Shown one piece after another: positions 39,951-48,885 of a stretch of DNA of 64,000 nt. The notes beneath the pieces are model-generated. The model was not told where the DNA came from. It searched no databases and saw only the letters and a list, made by a program, of their open reading frames with translations. The DNA is from an uncultured Clostridium sp. (GTDB lineage: Bacteria > Bacillota > Clostridia > Lachnospirales > Lachnospiraceae). The first letter of the stretch is position 1; every line of letters begins with the position of its first letter. The DNA lies in assembly GCA_937885015.1 (NCBI GenBank), contig CALAAS010000004.1:1-64000 (forward strand), read 5' to 3'. Position numbers and translations under genes: made by a program.

Positions 39951-39989
39951 AAATTCGATAGTTAAAAAAATAACAGGAGGTATGAAGTT

Positions 39990-41180
39990 ATGGCACGATT
40001 TACGTTACCCAGAGATCTTTACCACGGAAAAGGTTCTCTGGCTGAGCTTAAAAATCTGAAGGGAAAGAAAGCCGTTGTCGTAGTGGGCGGAGGTTCGATG
40101 AAGCGGTTTGGTTTCCTGGCCAGAGTGGAAGAGTACCTGAAAGAAGCGGGGATGGAGGTTGCGCTGTTTGAGGGCGTTGAGCCGGATCCCAGTGTAGAGA
40201 CGGTTATGAAAGGCGCAAAGCTGATGCAGGAATTCGGACCGGACTGGATTGTGGCCATAGGAGGCGGTTCTCCCATCGATGCAGCCAAAGCTATGTGGGC
40301 ATTTTATGAGTACCCGGATACGAAGTTCGAGGATCTGATTACACCGTTCCAATTTCCGACGCTTAGAACAAAGGCAAAATTCTGTGCGATTCCGTCCACA
40401 TCGGGAACAGCCACAGAGGTAACGGCATTCAGTGTTATTACGGACTATCAGAAGGGGATCAAATATCCGCTGGCAGACTTTAATATTACACCGGATGTGG
40501 CCATTGTAGACCCGGAGCTGGCAGAGACCATGCCGCAGAAACTGACGGCTAATACGGGGATGGATGCCCTGACCCACGCCATCGAGGCTTATGTGTCAAC
40601 GCTGCACTGTGATTATACGGATCCGCTGGCACTTCACGCGATTAAGATGATTCATACCTGGCTGGTTAAATCCTATGAAGGAGATAAAGATGCGCGGGCT
40701 CGCATGCACAATGCCCAGTGCCTGGCAGGAATGGCATTTTCCAATGCACTGCTTGGCATCGTTCATTCCATGGCCCACAAGACGGGCGCAGCCTATTCCG
40801 GCGGCCATATTGTACACGGCGCGGCCAACGCCATGTACCTGCCCAGAGTAATTCAGTTCAATGCGAAGGTGCCGGAGGCGGCTGCCAGATATGCGGAGAT
40901 TGCCCGGTTTATCGGCCTTTCCGGAGAGACGGATGCAGAACTTACCAGTGCGCTGATCCAGGAGATTCAGGAGCTGAACCGCCAGCTGAACATCGCTCCC
41001 AGCATTCAGCTCTATGAAGGCGGAATCATTGATGAGAAGGAGTTCCTGGAGAAGCTTCCCAGAGTGGCAGAGCTGGCCGTGGGAGATGCCTGCACAGGAT
41101 CCAATCCGAGACCGATTACTCCGGCACAGATGGAGAAGCTTCTGACCTGCTGTTTCTATGATCGGGATGTTGATTTCTAA
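39990..41180 (+). CDS. Iron-containing alcohol dehydrogenase (first copy)
   Basis: A 396-residue group III alcohol dehydrogenase. It has VVVVGGGSMKRFG for nucleotide binding, the AIGGGSPIDAAKAMW motif, PSTSGTATEVTAFSVITD and the metal site residues (Asp/His in GMDALTHAIEAYVS and HSMAHKTGAAYSGGHIVHG). It would reduce an aldehyde or oxidise an alcohol with NAD(P)H. A perfect AGGAGGT site lies upstream. It heads the region that ends with the glycyl-radical enzyme and a second dehydrogenase, so it may act on the same pathway. Confidence 0.93.
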   Translation: MARFTLPRDLYHGKGSLAELKNLKGKKAVVVVGGGSMKRFGFLARVEEYLKEAGMEVALFEGVEPDPSVETVMKGAKLMQEFGPDWIVAIGGGSPIDAAKAMWAFYEYPDTKFEDLITPFQFPTLRTKAKFCAIPSTSGTATEVTAFSVITDYQKGIKYPLADFNITPDVAIVDPELAETMPQKLTANTGMDALTHAIEAYVSTLHCDYTDPLALHAIKMIHTWLVKSYEGDKDARARMHNAQCLAGMAFSNALLGIVHSMAHKTGAAYSGGHIVHGAANAMYLPRVIQFNAKVPEAAARYAEIARFIGLSGETDAELTSALIQEIQELNRQLNIAPSIQLYEGGIIDEKEFLEKLPRVAELAVGDACTGSNPRPITPAQMEKLLTCCFYDRDVDF

Positions 41181-41245
41181 AAGAACTGCACAACGATGGA
41201 CAGGCAATTGTGCCTGCTGAAAAAACGAATCACGATTGCCTGAAG

Positions 41246-41296
41246 ATCGGGGCGCAGCCTTCGGATAAAAATCCGTTGGCTGCGCCTCTTTGCGAT
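41246..41296 (+). terminator. Terminator after the first dehydrogenase
   Basis: GGCGCAGCC and GGCTGCGCC flank CGGAT/ATCCG with TT-TT mismatches and loop AAAA. An outer GATCG/CGATC extends the stem. The T-run is modest. Confidence 0.7.
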
Positions 41297-41308
41297 CTGG
41301 TATACGTA

Positions 41309-41460
41309 TGATATAATGAGCGCAAGAGAGCCAGAGGGAGCTTGCTCACTCTTTGCGAACGGCGAATGTCGATCACGATCAGCTGCGAAGCAGCGGTAAG
41401 TGCCGAAGGCAAGCATCGTGATATAATGACTGCAAAGCAGGCGCATTATATCATTGCGCA
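41309..41460. repeat. Palindromic repeat region
   Basis: TGATATAATGA occurs at 41309 and 41419. At 41419-41453 TGATATAATG pairs with CATTATATCA around a 15-nt loop with GCAAAGC. The 23 bases from 41419 match the minus strand at 51269-51291 with one difference. The 370 bases between the dehydrogenase and the LuxR gene hold this repeat and no gene. Confidence 0.65.
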
Positions 41461-41550
41461 TATCGGTTTTCGCATTCACTGCGAAAAATGGAAACAGGGA
41501 TTGGGGAACAAGGAAGTCCTGATGCAAAAAGACAGACGGGGGAGTACTTT

Positions 41551-42714
41551 ATGAAGTTTGAAAACGACGGATGGACCGGATTTTTTTCAGAGATGTCAGA
41601 ATACCAGATTACGGCGCGGGAGTTTTTTTCTGCGACGCTTCTGGATTCTCTTGCCAGGAATTTTGGTGTGCGCGGGGCCCTGATTTTTTATTTTGATACT
41701 CAGGGTAACTTTCTGGCATGGACCAGCTCTGCGGGGGCTCAGGTGGACGGTCCGGAGCATCCTTATCGGAAATTCGCGGTCAGTGATGTGGTACGGAATG
41801 CGATTTACCAGGAGGCGGTTCGGGACCGACTGACGTATTTTAATGTGACCCCCAGATTGTACAGATCTACGGATATCATACATGCGGCTGATTACGAGCA
41901 TTCAGCTTATGTTCGTTTTTTGGAGGAGAATTTTCAGGCTCACTACAGTGTTACCATGGCATTCGGCATCAATGCATATATTCAGGTGGCATTTTTCAAG
42001 TGCCGGGAGGACGGGGATTTTACGGCAGATGAGATGGAGCAGCTCAGAGAGATTTATGTGTTTGTGGCCAATGCCTACAAAACCTTTAAAAAATACGAAC
42101 AGGCGCAGATCATTTCCAGTATTCAGGGAGAGGTGGTGGCTTCCGGAGAGCGGGCCTATCTGGTAACGGATGATTTTATGCATGTGATGAGCTACAATGA
42201 CACGGCGAGGGACTATCTGGAGGATCTTCTGGGAGCAGAGGCCGTGGAGCAGTTTGGAGGTTCCCGGCCCTGTACCTGGCTGCCGTTTCTGCTGGGCAGT
42301 GAGGAGGAGGAAACAGGAACCAGCGGGGAAAAGAACAAAACAGAAGAGAATGCGTGTCAGTCGGGGCCAGCCCGGAGCCGTGTTCATACCCGGGTGGTTA
42401 AAAATTATATTTTTAAGGTGTATACGTATGACCGTACGTATTCCAATGGAATCGTAGATCGTTATCACTGGATCACAATTTCTCGAAAAGAGGCAAAGCA
42501 GGATGAAAAAATGCCAGACCAGGAAATGCTTCTGACTCCGACGGAGCAGAAGGTGGCGGAATTGATGTATAGCGGTCTTACATACCGGGCCATTGCGGAT
42601 GAGCTGGTGGTCAGTTATCATACAGTAAAAAAACATGTGCAGAATATATACTCAAAATGCGGTGTCAACAGCCGGTTTGAGCTGTATCGCTGGCTGGAAG
42701 AACGGGAGAGTTAG
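41551..42714 (+). CDS. LuxR-type regulator
   Basis: A 387-residue regulator. The first 320 residues form a sensory region, possibly GAF/PAS-like, without a clear signature. The C-terminal 65 residues are a LuxR helix-turn-helix: LTPTEQKVAELMYSGLTYRAIADELVVSYHTVKKHVQNIYSKCGVNSRFEL. It lies just upstream of the glycyl-radical genes and probably responds to their substrate. The ATG at 41551 has GGGGGAGTACTTT upstream. Confidence 0.85.
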   Translation: MKFENDGWTGFFSEMSEYQITAREFFSATLLDSLARNFGVRGALIFYFDTQGNFLAWTSSAGAQVDGPEHPYRKFAVSDVVRNAIYQEAVRDRLTYFNVTPRLYRSTDIIHAADYEHSAYVRFLEENFQAHYSVTMAFGINAYIQVAFFKCREDGDFTADEMEQLREIYVFVANAYKTFKKYEQAQIISSIQGEVVASGERAYLVTDDFMHVMSYNDTARDYLEDLLGAEAVEQFGGSRPCTWLPFLLGSEEEETGTSGEKNKTEENACQSGPARSRVHTRVVKNYIFKVYTYDRTYSNGIVDRYHWITISRKEAKQDEKMPDQEMLLTPTEQKVAELMYSGLTYRAIADELVVSYHTVKKHVQNIYSKCGVNSRFELYRWLEERES

Positions 42715-42869
42715 AAAACAGGAATCAGCAGCTATCTGGCTGTCAGAATACAAAAATAGGGAATTCTCCCCATATAAAATACTCCCCCTGTCGGATGCTT
42801 TTTTTGGTCGGATCCGGTATACTTTTATTTATAGAAGACATGAGGGGGAAAAACACAGGAGGGGAGAAA

Positions 42870-43823
42870 GTGTCTCAGAAGGGAAATGTATTTAATATTC
42901 AGCGATTTACCATCCATGACGGACCGGGACTCAGGACGGAGCTGTTTTTGAAAGGATGTCCGCTGCGCTGTCGCTGGTGCAGCAACCCGGAGAGCTGGAT
43001 GACGTTTATCCAGCCAGGGGTTTATCGGAAAAAATGTATTTCGCAGAAGAAATGCGGCGCCTGTGAGGAGGCGTGTCCCCAGGAAAATGTATTGAAATTT
43101 TACAGGGGAAAGCTGGCGGCCATTGACCGAAGCCTCTGTAAAAACTGTCTGGCCTGCCAGGATGCCTGCCCGGCAGATGCCATAAAAAAATGGGGACAGT
43201 GGATGTCGGTGGAGGAATGCATGGAAATCATCCGGAGAGACGAGGGTTACTATGAACGCTCCGGCGGCGGTGTTACAGTTTCCGGCGGTGAGCCGCTCCT
43301 GCAAAGTGATTTTGTGGCGGAACTCTTCCGTCAGTGTAAAGAGGAAGGTTTTCATACCTGCTGTGAGTCCACCTTCCATGTGCCCTTTGAGGAGGCAGAG
43401 AAGGTTCTCCCCTATACGGATTTGATTATTTCCGATTTGAAGCATATGGATTCCGAAGAACACCGGAAATATACCGGCGGCGGAAATGAACAGATTTTGG
43501 AAAATCTGAAACGATTGGCATCCGAAAACCGGGAAATGATTTTGCGAATTCCCGTGATTCCTGGTGTCAATGATGGGGAAGAGAATATAAAGGCCACAGC
43601 GGATTTTATTGAATATGACCTGAAGGGTTGTGTCCGTACGCTTCAGCTGTTGAGCTTCATGCGGCTGGGAGAGGAAAAATATGAGTCTCTTGGTATCCCG
43701 TATCCCATGGCGGATGTGAAGGTAAACCGAAAGTCCTTCCAGAAGCATGTGGAATCCATTGCGGAATATATGAATAGCCGGGGAATTCATTGTGTGGTTG
43801 GCACAAAGGAAAAAGAGGAATAA
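42870..43823 (+). CDS. Glycyl-radical enzyme activating protein
   Basis: A 317-residue radical SAM activase. The cluster motif is CPLRCRWC (CxxxCxxC), with two extra ferredoxin-type cluster motifs between (CGACEEACP and CKNCLACQDACP), as in activases of diol-dehydratase-type enzymes. TVSGGEPLLQ is the SAM-binding loop. It abstracts H from a Gly of the enzyme encoded next. The GTG start at 42870 follows AGGAGGGGAGAAA. Its stop is 18 bases before the enzyme's start. Confidence 0.95.
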   Translation: MSQKGNVFNIQRFTIHDGPGLRTELFLKGCPLRCRWCSNPESWMTFIQPGVYRKKCISQKKCGACEEACPQENVLKFYRGKLAAIDRSLCKNCLACQDACPADAIKKWGQWMSVEECMEIIRRDEGYYERSGGGVTVSGGEPLLQSDFVAELFRQCKEEGFHTCCESTFHVPFEEAEKVLPYTDLIISDLKHMDSEEHRKYTGGGNEQILENLKRLASENREMILRIPVIPGVNDGEENIKATADFIEYDLKGCVRTLQLLSFMRLGEEKYESLGIPYPMADVKVNRKSFQKHVESIAEYMNSRGIHCVVGTKEKEE

Positions 43824-43840
43824 AAAAATAGGAGGAATTG

Positions 43841-46324
43841 ATGATGAGTGTAACACATACACAGGCACGGGGAACTGAACCATTTGATCAGACGTACAGT
43901 CTGGGCTACCAGGTACACCATGAGGACTGGTCGCCGTTTCCGCGGGTAAATCGCCTGCGTCAGACATTTCTGGATCGCAACTATGATATTGACGTGGAGC
44001 GGCTTCGTCTGGTTACGGAGGCTTACAAACAACATGAGGGCAGTCCGCGAAAGCTGCAGTGCGCATATGCATTTGAAAATGTACTGAAAAATGCCAGCCT
44101 TTTCATTTACGATGAGGATCTGATTTTGGGTGAGATTGCAGCACCGGCTAAGGCAGCACCGATTTATCCGGAATTTTCGGTGGACTGGATTATAGAGGAA
44201 ATCCTTCACTCGCCTTTTGAGGAGCGGGAGCATGATCAGTTCTATATCCGCAATGAAGAGGAGCGCCAGGAGATTCTGGAGCTGTGCGCCTGGTGGAAAG
44301 GAAAGACCGTAGAAGATTTGATCAATTCCCGTCTGGAGTACGATCAGCTGAAGGGTTCTGAGGTGGGGGAAAAGATCTTCCAGACGAATCTGTACCATTA
44401 CGCTGGAGTAGGTCACCTGGCAATTGATTATGCAAAGTTAATGAAGAAAGGGTATGTGGGTCTGATCGAAGAGGCCAGAGAAAACCTTTCAAAATTGAGC
44501 AAACGGGATCCGGAGTATGCCGACAAGCGCGATTTTTATCAGGGCATGATTATTTCTCTGGAGGCTGCCAGGGTTTATATTGGCCGCTATGCGAAGCTGG
44601 CTGCTCAGATGGCTGAGAAAGAAACGGATGAAAAGCGCAAAGGCGAGCTTCTGGCTATGGAGGCTAACTGCCGCCAGATTGCGGACGGAGCGCCGAAATC
44701 CTTCTGGCAGGCGCTGCAGCTGTTTAACTTTGCCACGACTCTGATTCAGGTGGAGAGCAATGGCCATTCTATTTCCTATGGCCGTATGGATCAGTGGCTG
44801 TATCCTTACTATGAGGCAGATTTAAAGAGCGGTGCCATTACGAAAGAGTTTGCTCTGGAGCTTCTGGAAGTTGAGTATGTAAAAATGAACAACCCGACGA
44901 AGCTGAAGGATAAAGGCAGTATGGCAGTTCGCAACGGCCGTGGATTCGGTGGCGAGAGCCTGACCATCGGCGGTGTAGACCGGGATGGAAACGATGCAAC
45001 GAATGATCTGACGATGCTGATGCTGGAGGCGTCTGCCCACACTCGTATGATGAATCCCTGGGTTTGTGTGCGGATGCATGAGAATACCCCCTATGAGCTG
45101 AAGGTTAAGACGGTAGAGTGCGTACGTGCCGGTTATGGCCATCCGAAGATTTTTAATGACGGTCCGGCCATTAAGGGAATGATGAGAAAAGGCATGACCC
45201 TGGAAGAGGCAAGAGATTACTGCGTGGTTGGCTGCGTGGAAATTGATCTTCCGGGCAAGGAGTATGGCTTCCACGATGCGGCTTATGTAAATACGCCCAA
45301 GATGATGGAGATGGTGGTAAATGGTGGCCGCAGCTTAAATACAGGGAAACAGCTGGGTCCGGATACGGGAAGTCTGGATACCTATGAGAATTTTGACGAG
45401 GTTTTAAAGAGTGTGGATCAGCAGTTTGAGTACTGGTCTGACCAGATGTGCAGCAGTCTGAATATTATTGACAGTGCACAGAGAACAAGAAAGCCGCTTC
45501 CCTATGTTTCAGCCTTTTTTGAGGACTGTATGGCATCCGGAAAGGATCTGACGGAGGGCGGTGCCAAGTATAATGGCATTGGACCGCAGGCCAGCGGTAT
45601 GGCCACTTGTGCTGATTCCCTTTCCACGATCAAGCAGCTGGTGTTCGATGAAAAGCGCTGTACGGGTGCAGAGCTTCTTCAGGCGGTAAAGGATAACTGG
45701 AAAGGTCATGAAAAGCTGTATGCTCTGGTAAACAGCTCCAAGGTACACCATTATGGAAATGATGATGATTACGCAGATGATTTGTTTAAGTTTATGTTCG
45801 AATGCTACTGCCGTCATATCCAGGGAAGAAAGAATGTGCGCGGCGGAGAATTCAGTCCGGGTGTATATTCTGTAAATGCCAATGTTGCCATGGGACTGAA
45901 TACCAATGCTTCTGTGGATGGACGTAAAAAGGGAGAGGCAATCTCCGACAATATGGGTCCAGTTCACACGGAGGCCGGTTCTCACGATATCAATGGACCG
46001 ACGGCGATTACCAATTCCCTGACCAAGGTGGATCACAGCCTGGCTACCAACGGAACGCTGATGAATCTGCGGTTCCCCCAGGAGGCTGTGGCCGGTGTGG
46101 AAGGAAGAGATAATCTGGTTAGCTTCCTGGATGAATACATTGCCAAACAGGCCATGCACGTTCAGTTTAATATTATGAGTGCGGCGACCATGCGGGCGGC
46201 GCAGAAGAAACCGGAGGATTACAAGGATATGCTGGTTCGCGTGGCCGGATACAGCGCCTACTTTGTGGAACTGGGAAAACCGCTGCAAAAAGACCTGATC
46301 CAGAGAACCGAGCTTCATTTTTAA
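43841..46324 (+). CDS. Glycyl-radical enzyme, diol-dehydratase/C-S-lyase type, substrate unknown
   Basis: An 827-residue glycyl-radical enzyme. The thiyl Cys is in YCVVGCVEID (Cys465, Glu467 in this numbering), the glycyl radical in RVAGYSAYF (Gly803), 25 residues from the end. The CVE motif places it with dehydratases and C-N or C-S lyases (glycerol/propanediol dehydratase, choline lyase, isethionate and dihydroxypropanesulfonate enzymes, hydroxyproline dehydratase), not with pyruvate formate-lyase (CC). The GKEYGFHDAAYVN sequence after it and the flanking dehydrogenases fit a product that is an aldehyde. No microcompartment shell genes are present nearby. Confidence 0.92.
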   Translation: MMSVTHTQARGTEPFDQTYSLGYQVHHEDWSPFPRVNRLRQTFLDRNYDIDVERLRLVTEAYKQHEGSPRKLQCAYAFENVLKNASLFIYDEDLILGEIAAPAKAAPIYPEFSVDWIIEEILHSPFEEREHDQFYIRNEEERQEILELCAWWKGKTVEDLINSRLEYDQLKGSEVGEKIFQTNLYHYAGVGHLAIDYAKLMKKGYVGLIEEARENLSKLSKRDPEYADKRDFYQGMIISLEAARVYIGRYAKLAAQMAEKETDEKRKGELLAMEANCRQIADGAPKSFWQALQLFNFATTLIQVESNGHSISYGRMDQWLYPYYEADLKSGAITKEFALELLEVEYVKMNNPTKLKDKGSMAVRNGRGFGGESLTIGGVDRDGNDATNDLTMLMLEASAHTRMMNPWVCVRMHENTPYELKVKTVECVRAGYGHPKIFNDGPAIKGMMRKGMTLEEARDYCVVGCVEIDLPGKEYGFHDAAYVNTPKMMEMVVNGGRSLNTGKQLGPDTGSLDTYENFDEVLKSVDQQFEYWSDQMCSSLNIIDSAQRTRKPLPYVSAFFEDCMASGKDLTEGGAKYNGIGPQASGMATCADSLSTIKQLVFDEKRCTGAELLQAVKDNWKGHEKLYALVNSSKVHHYGNDDDYADDLFKFMFECYCRHIQGRKNVRGGEFSPGVYSVNANVAMGLNTNASVDGRKKGEAISDNMGPVHTEAGSHDINGPTAITNSLTKVDHSLATNGTLMNLRFPQEAVAGVEGRDNLVSFLDEYIAKQAMHVQFNIMSAATMRAAQKKPEDYKDMLVRVAGYSAYFVELGKPLQKDLIQRTELHF

Positions 46325-46381
46325 TCGTTTCAGCAGAGTGAAATTTATATAAAATTCATAGATGTGAAAAGGAGAAGGAAC

Positions 46382-47542
46382 ATGAAAAGCTTTAATTTTA
46401 AAATTCCGCAGAATATTGAGTTTGGAATGGGAAGTCTGAAAAAGCTTCCGGAGATCCTCCGGGAAAACAAATCGGAGCATGTATTTCTGATTTCAGACCG
46501 CGGTCTGGAAAGTATCGGGGTAGTTAAAAAGATTCAGGATATCATCGAAGCCGGAGAAATTCGTTGTACTACATTTCTGGATGTAATTCCCAACCCGACC
46601 ATCGCGGTAGTGGATACAGCGGCAGCGCTTTATCGGGAATGCGGCGCGACCAGCATTGTTGCACTGGGCGGCGGAAGCTCCATGGACGTGGCTAAGGCAG
46701 TGGGTGTTCTGGCCAATTTCGGTGGAAAAATCACGGATTATGAAGGAAATCACAAGGTTCCGGGTCCCATCGTTCCCATGATTGCGATTCCGACCACAGC
46801 AGGAACCGGAAGTGAAGTAACGGCCTCCGCCGTTATCACAGATGAGTCCAGAAATTACAAGCTGACCGTATTCAGTTATGAGATCCTTCCGAAGTACGCA
46901 ATTTTGGATCCGGAGCTGATTATGACAACCCCGGCTTCCATCGCAGCCTCCTGCGGCGTGGATGCGTTGATTCATGCCATGGAAGCTTATATCTCTAATA
47001 ACGCCAGCCCATTTTCCGATGCCATGGCAGAGAAGGCTATGGAGCTGATCGGAAAGAATATCCGTCGCTTTGTGGCAAATCGCCAGGATGAGGAGGCGGC
47101 CTGCGCGATGATGCTTGGCTCCAATTTTGCAGGAATTTCCTTTGCATGGGCTAGATTGGGAAATGTACATGCCATGAGCCATCCGGTCAGCGCCTACTTC
47201 CATGTGGCTCACGGCGTTGCCAACGCGATTATTCTGCCGACAGTATTTGAGTACAATGCACTGGCAGATCAGGGGCGCTATGAGAAGATCTACAATTACA
47301 TCCGGGAGCAGAAGGAGCCGGCTGTCAATTTTAAACCGCAGATGCTGGTGGATGAGATCCGGAAATTAAATGCGGATCTGGGCATTCCGAAGACGCTGGC
47401 AGAGGTGGGCGTAACGGAGGATAAGATTCCGCAGATGGCAGAGGACGCCATGAAGAGCGGTAATATTCCGGCAAATCCGAGACAGTCTACAGTAAAGGAT
47501 ATGATTGCGCTTTATAAGAAAGCAATGACTGGAGAAAATTAA
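46382..47542 (+). CDS. Iron-containing alcohol dehydrogenase (second copy)
   Basis: A 386-residue group III alcohol dehydrogenase: NIEFGMGSLKKLPEI, VALGGGSSMDVAKAVGVL, PTTAGTGSEVTASAVITD, CGVDALIHAMEAYIS and VHAMSHPVSAYFHVAHGVANAI (metal His). It follows the glycyl-radical enzyme by 57 bases and is probably in its operon, so it should reduce the aldehyde made by that enzyme. Its sequence differs clearly from the copy at 39990. The start follows AGGAGAAGGAAC. Confidence 0.93.
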   Translation: MKSFNFKIPQNIEFGMGSLKKLPEILRENKSEHVFLISDRGLESIGVVKKIQDIIEAGEIRCTTFLDVIPNPTIAVVDTAAALYRECGATSIVALGGGSSMDVAKAVGVLANFGGKITDYEGNHKVPGPIVPMIAIPTTAGTGSEVTASAVITDESRNYKLTVFSYEILPKYAILDPELIMTTPASIAASCGVDALIHAMEAYISNNASPFSDAMAEKAMELIGKNIRRFVANRQDEEAACAMMLGSNFAGISFAWARLGNVHAMSHPVSAYFHVAHGVANAIILPTVFEYNALADQGRYEKIYNYIREQKEPAVNFKPQMLVDEIRKLNADLGIPKTLAEVGVTEDKIPQMAEDAMKSGNIPANPRQSTVKDMIALYKKAMTGEN

Positions 47543-47616
47543 AAACTGGCCTGAAACGTCCGGATAGGGCGGAAGGTGCAGTCAAATACGATCCGGGAAG
47601 GAAACGGGGAAAAAGA

Positions 47617-47660
47617 CCACAGCAGGAGGCATATCAGACCTTCAGGCTGTGGCCTTTCCT
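47617..47660 (+). terminator. Terminator after the second dehydrogenase
   Basis: CCACAGC (47617-47623) pairs with GCTGTGG (47646-47652), followed by CCTTTCCTTTTTTC. Confidence 0.75.
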
Positions 47661-47769
47661 TTTTTCTCGACTTATGGAATGATTTGTGGTAAAGTTATAG
47701 GGTAGATTTTCTGAAATGCGCGGGATCTGGTTCGCGCTGACGTTACAGAAATGGATGTGTGACAGAATT

Positions 47770-48771
47770 ATGGAATATATTGTATTGGATCTGGAGTGGA
47801 ATCAGAGTCCCCAGGGGAAGGATGGTTCCATGGACAGACTGCCGTTTGAAATCATTGAAATCGGTGCAGTGAAGCTGAACACCAGCCTCCAGATTATTTC
47901 GGAGTTTCACCGTCTCATCCGGCCTCGGGTTTACCGGCAGATGCATTTTAAAATTTCGGAAGTAACGCATATGTCGATGGAAGAGCTGGATACAGAGGGT
48001 GAGGAGTTCGAGACAGCCATGGAAGACTTTGTGAACTGGTGCGGGGAGAACTATCGGTTTTGTACCTGGGGATCTATGGATTTGACGGAGCTTCAGCGGA
48101 ATATGGTGTATCATGGGATGGAACTTCCGTTTCATTTCCCTCTGTTTTACTATGATCTGCAAAAGATATACGGTCTGATCCGGGGAGATAAGAGAAAAGA
48201 TTCTCTGGATACAGCGGTAGATGAACTGCATATTGTCAGGGACCGGCCGTTTCACCGGGCGTTGGACGACGCCTATTACACGGGGCGTGTGATGGGAGCC
48301 ATGGATTTTTACAGCCGGATGGAGTTCTTTTCGGTAGATTATTACCGGCCGCCGGTTACGGAGGAGGATGAAATATATCTGGAATTTCCAGATTATGCCA
48401 AATTTGTCTCGAGACAACAGGAAACGAGGGAGCAGCTGCTGGAGGAACCAAGAGTCACGGAGATGGTGTGTTATAAGTGCAGGCGCAGCCTTCGGAAGAA
48501 AATTCGTTGGTTTTCGGTAAATCAGAAATTTTATTTCTGTCTGGCTGTCTGTCCGGAGCACGGCTTCATGAAGGGGAAAATTCGGATTAAAAAGTCGGAG
48601 GACGGCGCGTATTTTGCAGTTAAAACAACAAAACTGGTAGATGCGGAAGGGGCCCGGCAGATTGAGAGAAAAAAAGAGGAATCAAAGAAAAAAAGAGCAG
48701 AGCGTAACCGCGCCAGACGTGTCGGAAAAGATACGGATATGATGCCGCATCCAGGCCGGGTTGTTCTGTAA
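47770..48771 (+). CDS. DEDDh-type 3'-5' exonuclease
   Basis: A 333-residue exonuclease-fold protein. The first motif is YIVLDLEWNQ (Asp and Glu), the second TWGSMDLTELQRNM, the third FHRALDDAYYTGRVM (His and Asp), as in DEDDh enzymes such as DnaQ and ERI-1-like nucleases. After residue 205 there is an extra region with a CYKCRR/CPEH cysteine set and a very basic tail (KKEESKKKRAERNRARRVG), perhaps for nucleic-acid binding. ATG 47770 starts the fold directly; an in-frame ATG at 47716 would add 18 residues. Confidence 0.82.
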   Translation: MEYIVLDLEWNQSPQGKDGSMDRLPFEIIEIGAVKLNTSLQIISEFHRLIRPRVYRQMHFKISEVTHMSMEELDTEGEEFETAMEDFVNWCGENYRFCTWGSMDLTELQRNMVYHGMELPFHFPLFYYDLQKIYGLIRGDKRKDSLDTAVDELHIVRDRPFHRALDDAYYTGRVMGAMDFYSRMEFFSVDYYRPPVTEEDEIYLEFPDYAKFVSRQQETREQLLEEPRVTEMVCYKCRRSLRKKIRWFSVNQKFYFCLAVCPEHGFMKGKIRIKKSEDGAYFAVKTTKLVDAEGARQIERKKEESKKKRAERNRARRVGKDTDMMPHPGRVVL

Positions 48772-48844
48772 CGCTGTGGGAGATGCAGACGGCGATAAAG
48801 GATAGTGATTCCTTGATCCTTGAAGGAGCAGTTAAAAAATAGGA

Positions 48845-48870
48845 AAAGAAGCTCGCGAGCGAGCTTCTTT
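48845..48870. terminator. Bidirectional terminator
   Basis: AAAGAAGCTCG, loop CGAG, CGAGCTTCTTT: an 11-bp perfect stem with A and T runs on both sides between convergent genes. Confidence 0.88.
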
Positions 48871-48885
48871 CTTACAAAAACAGTG

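Noticed and set aside
43841..46324. Pyruvate formate-lyase as identity of the glycyl-radical enzyme
   Set aside because: The active site reads GCVE instead of the adjacent cysteine pair of pyruvate formate-lyase, and the activase carries extra ferredoxin-type clusters.
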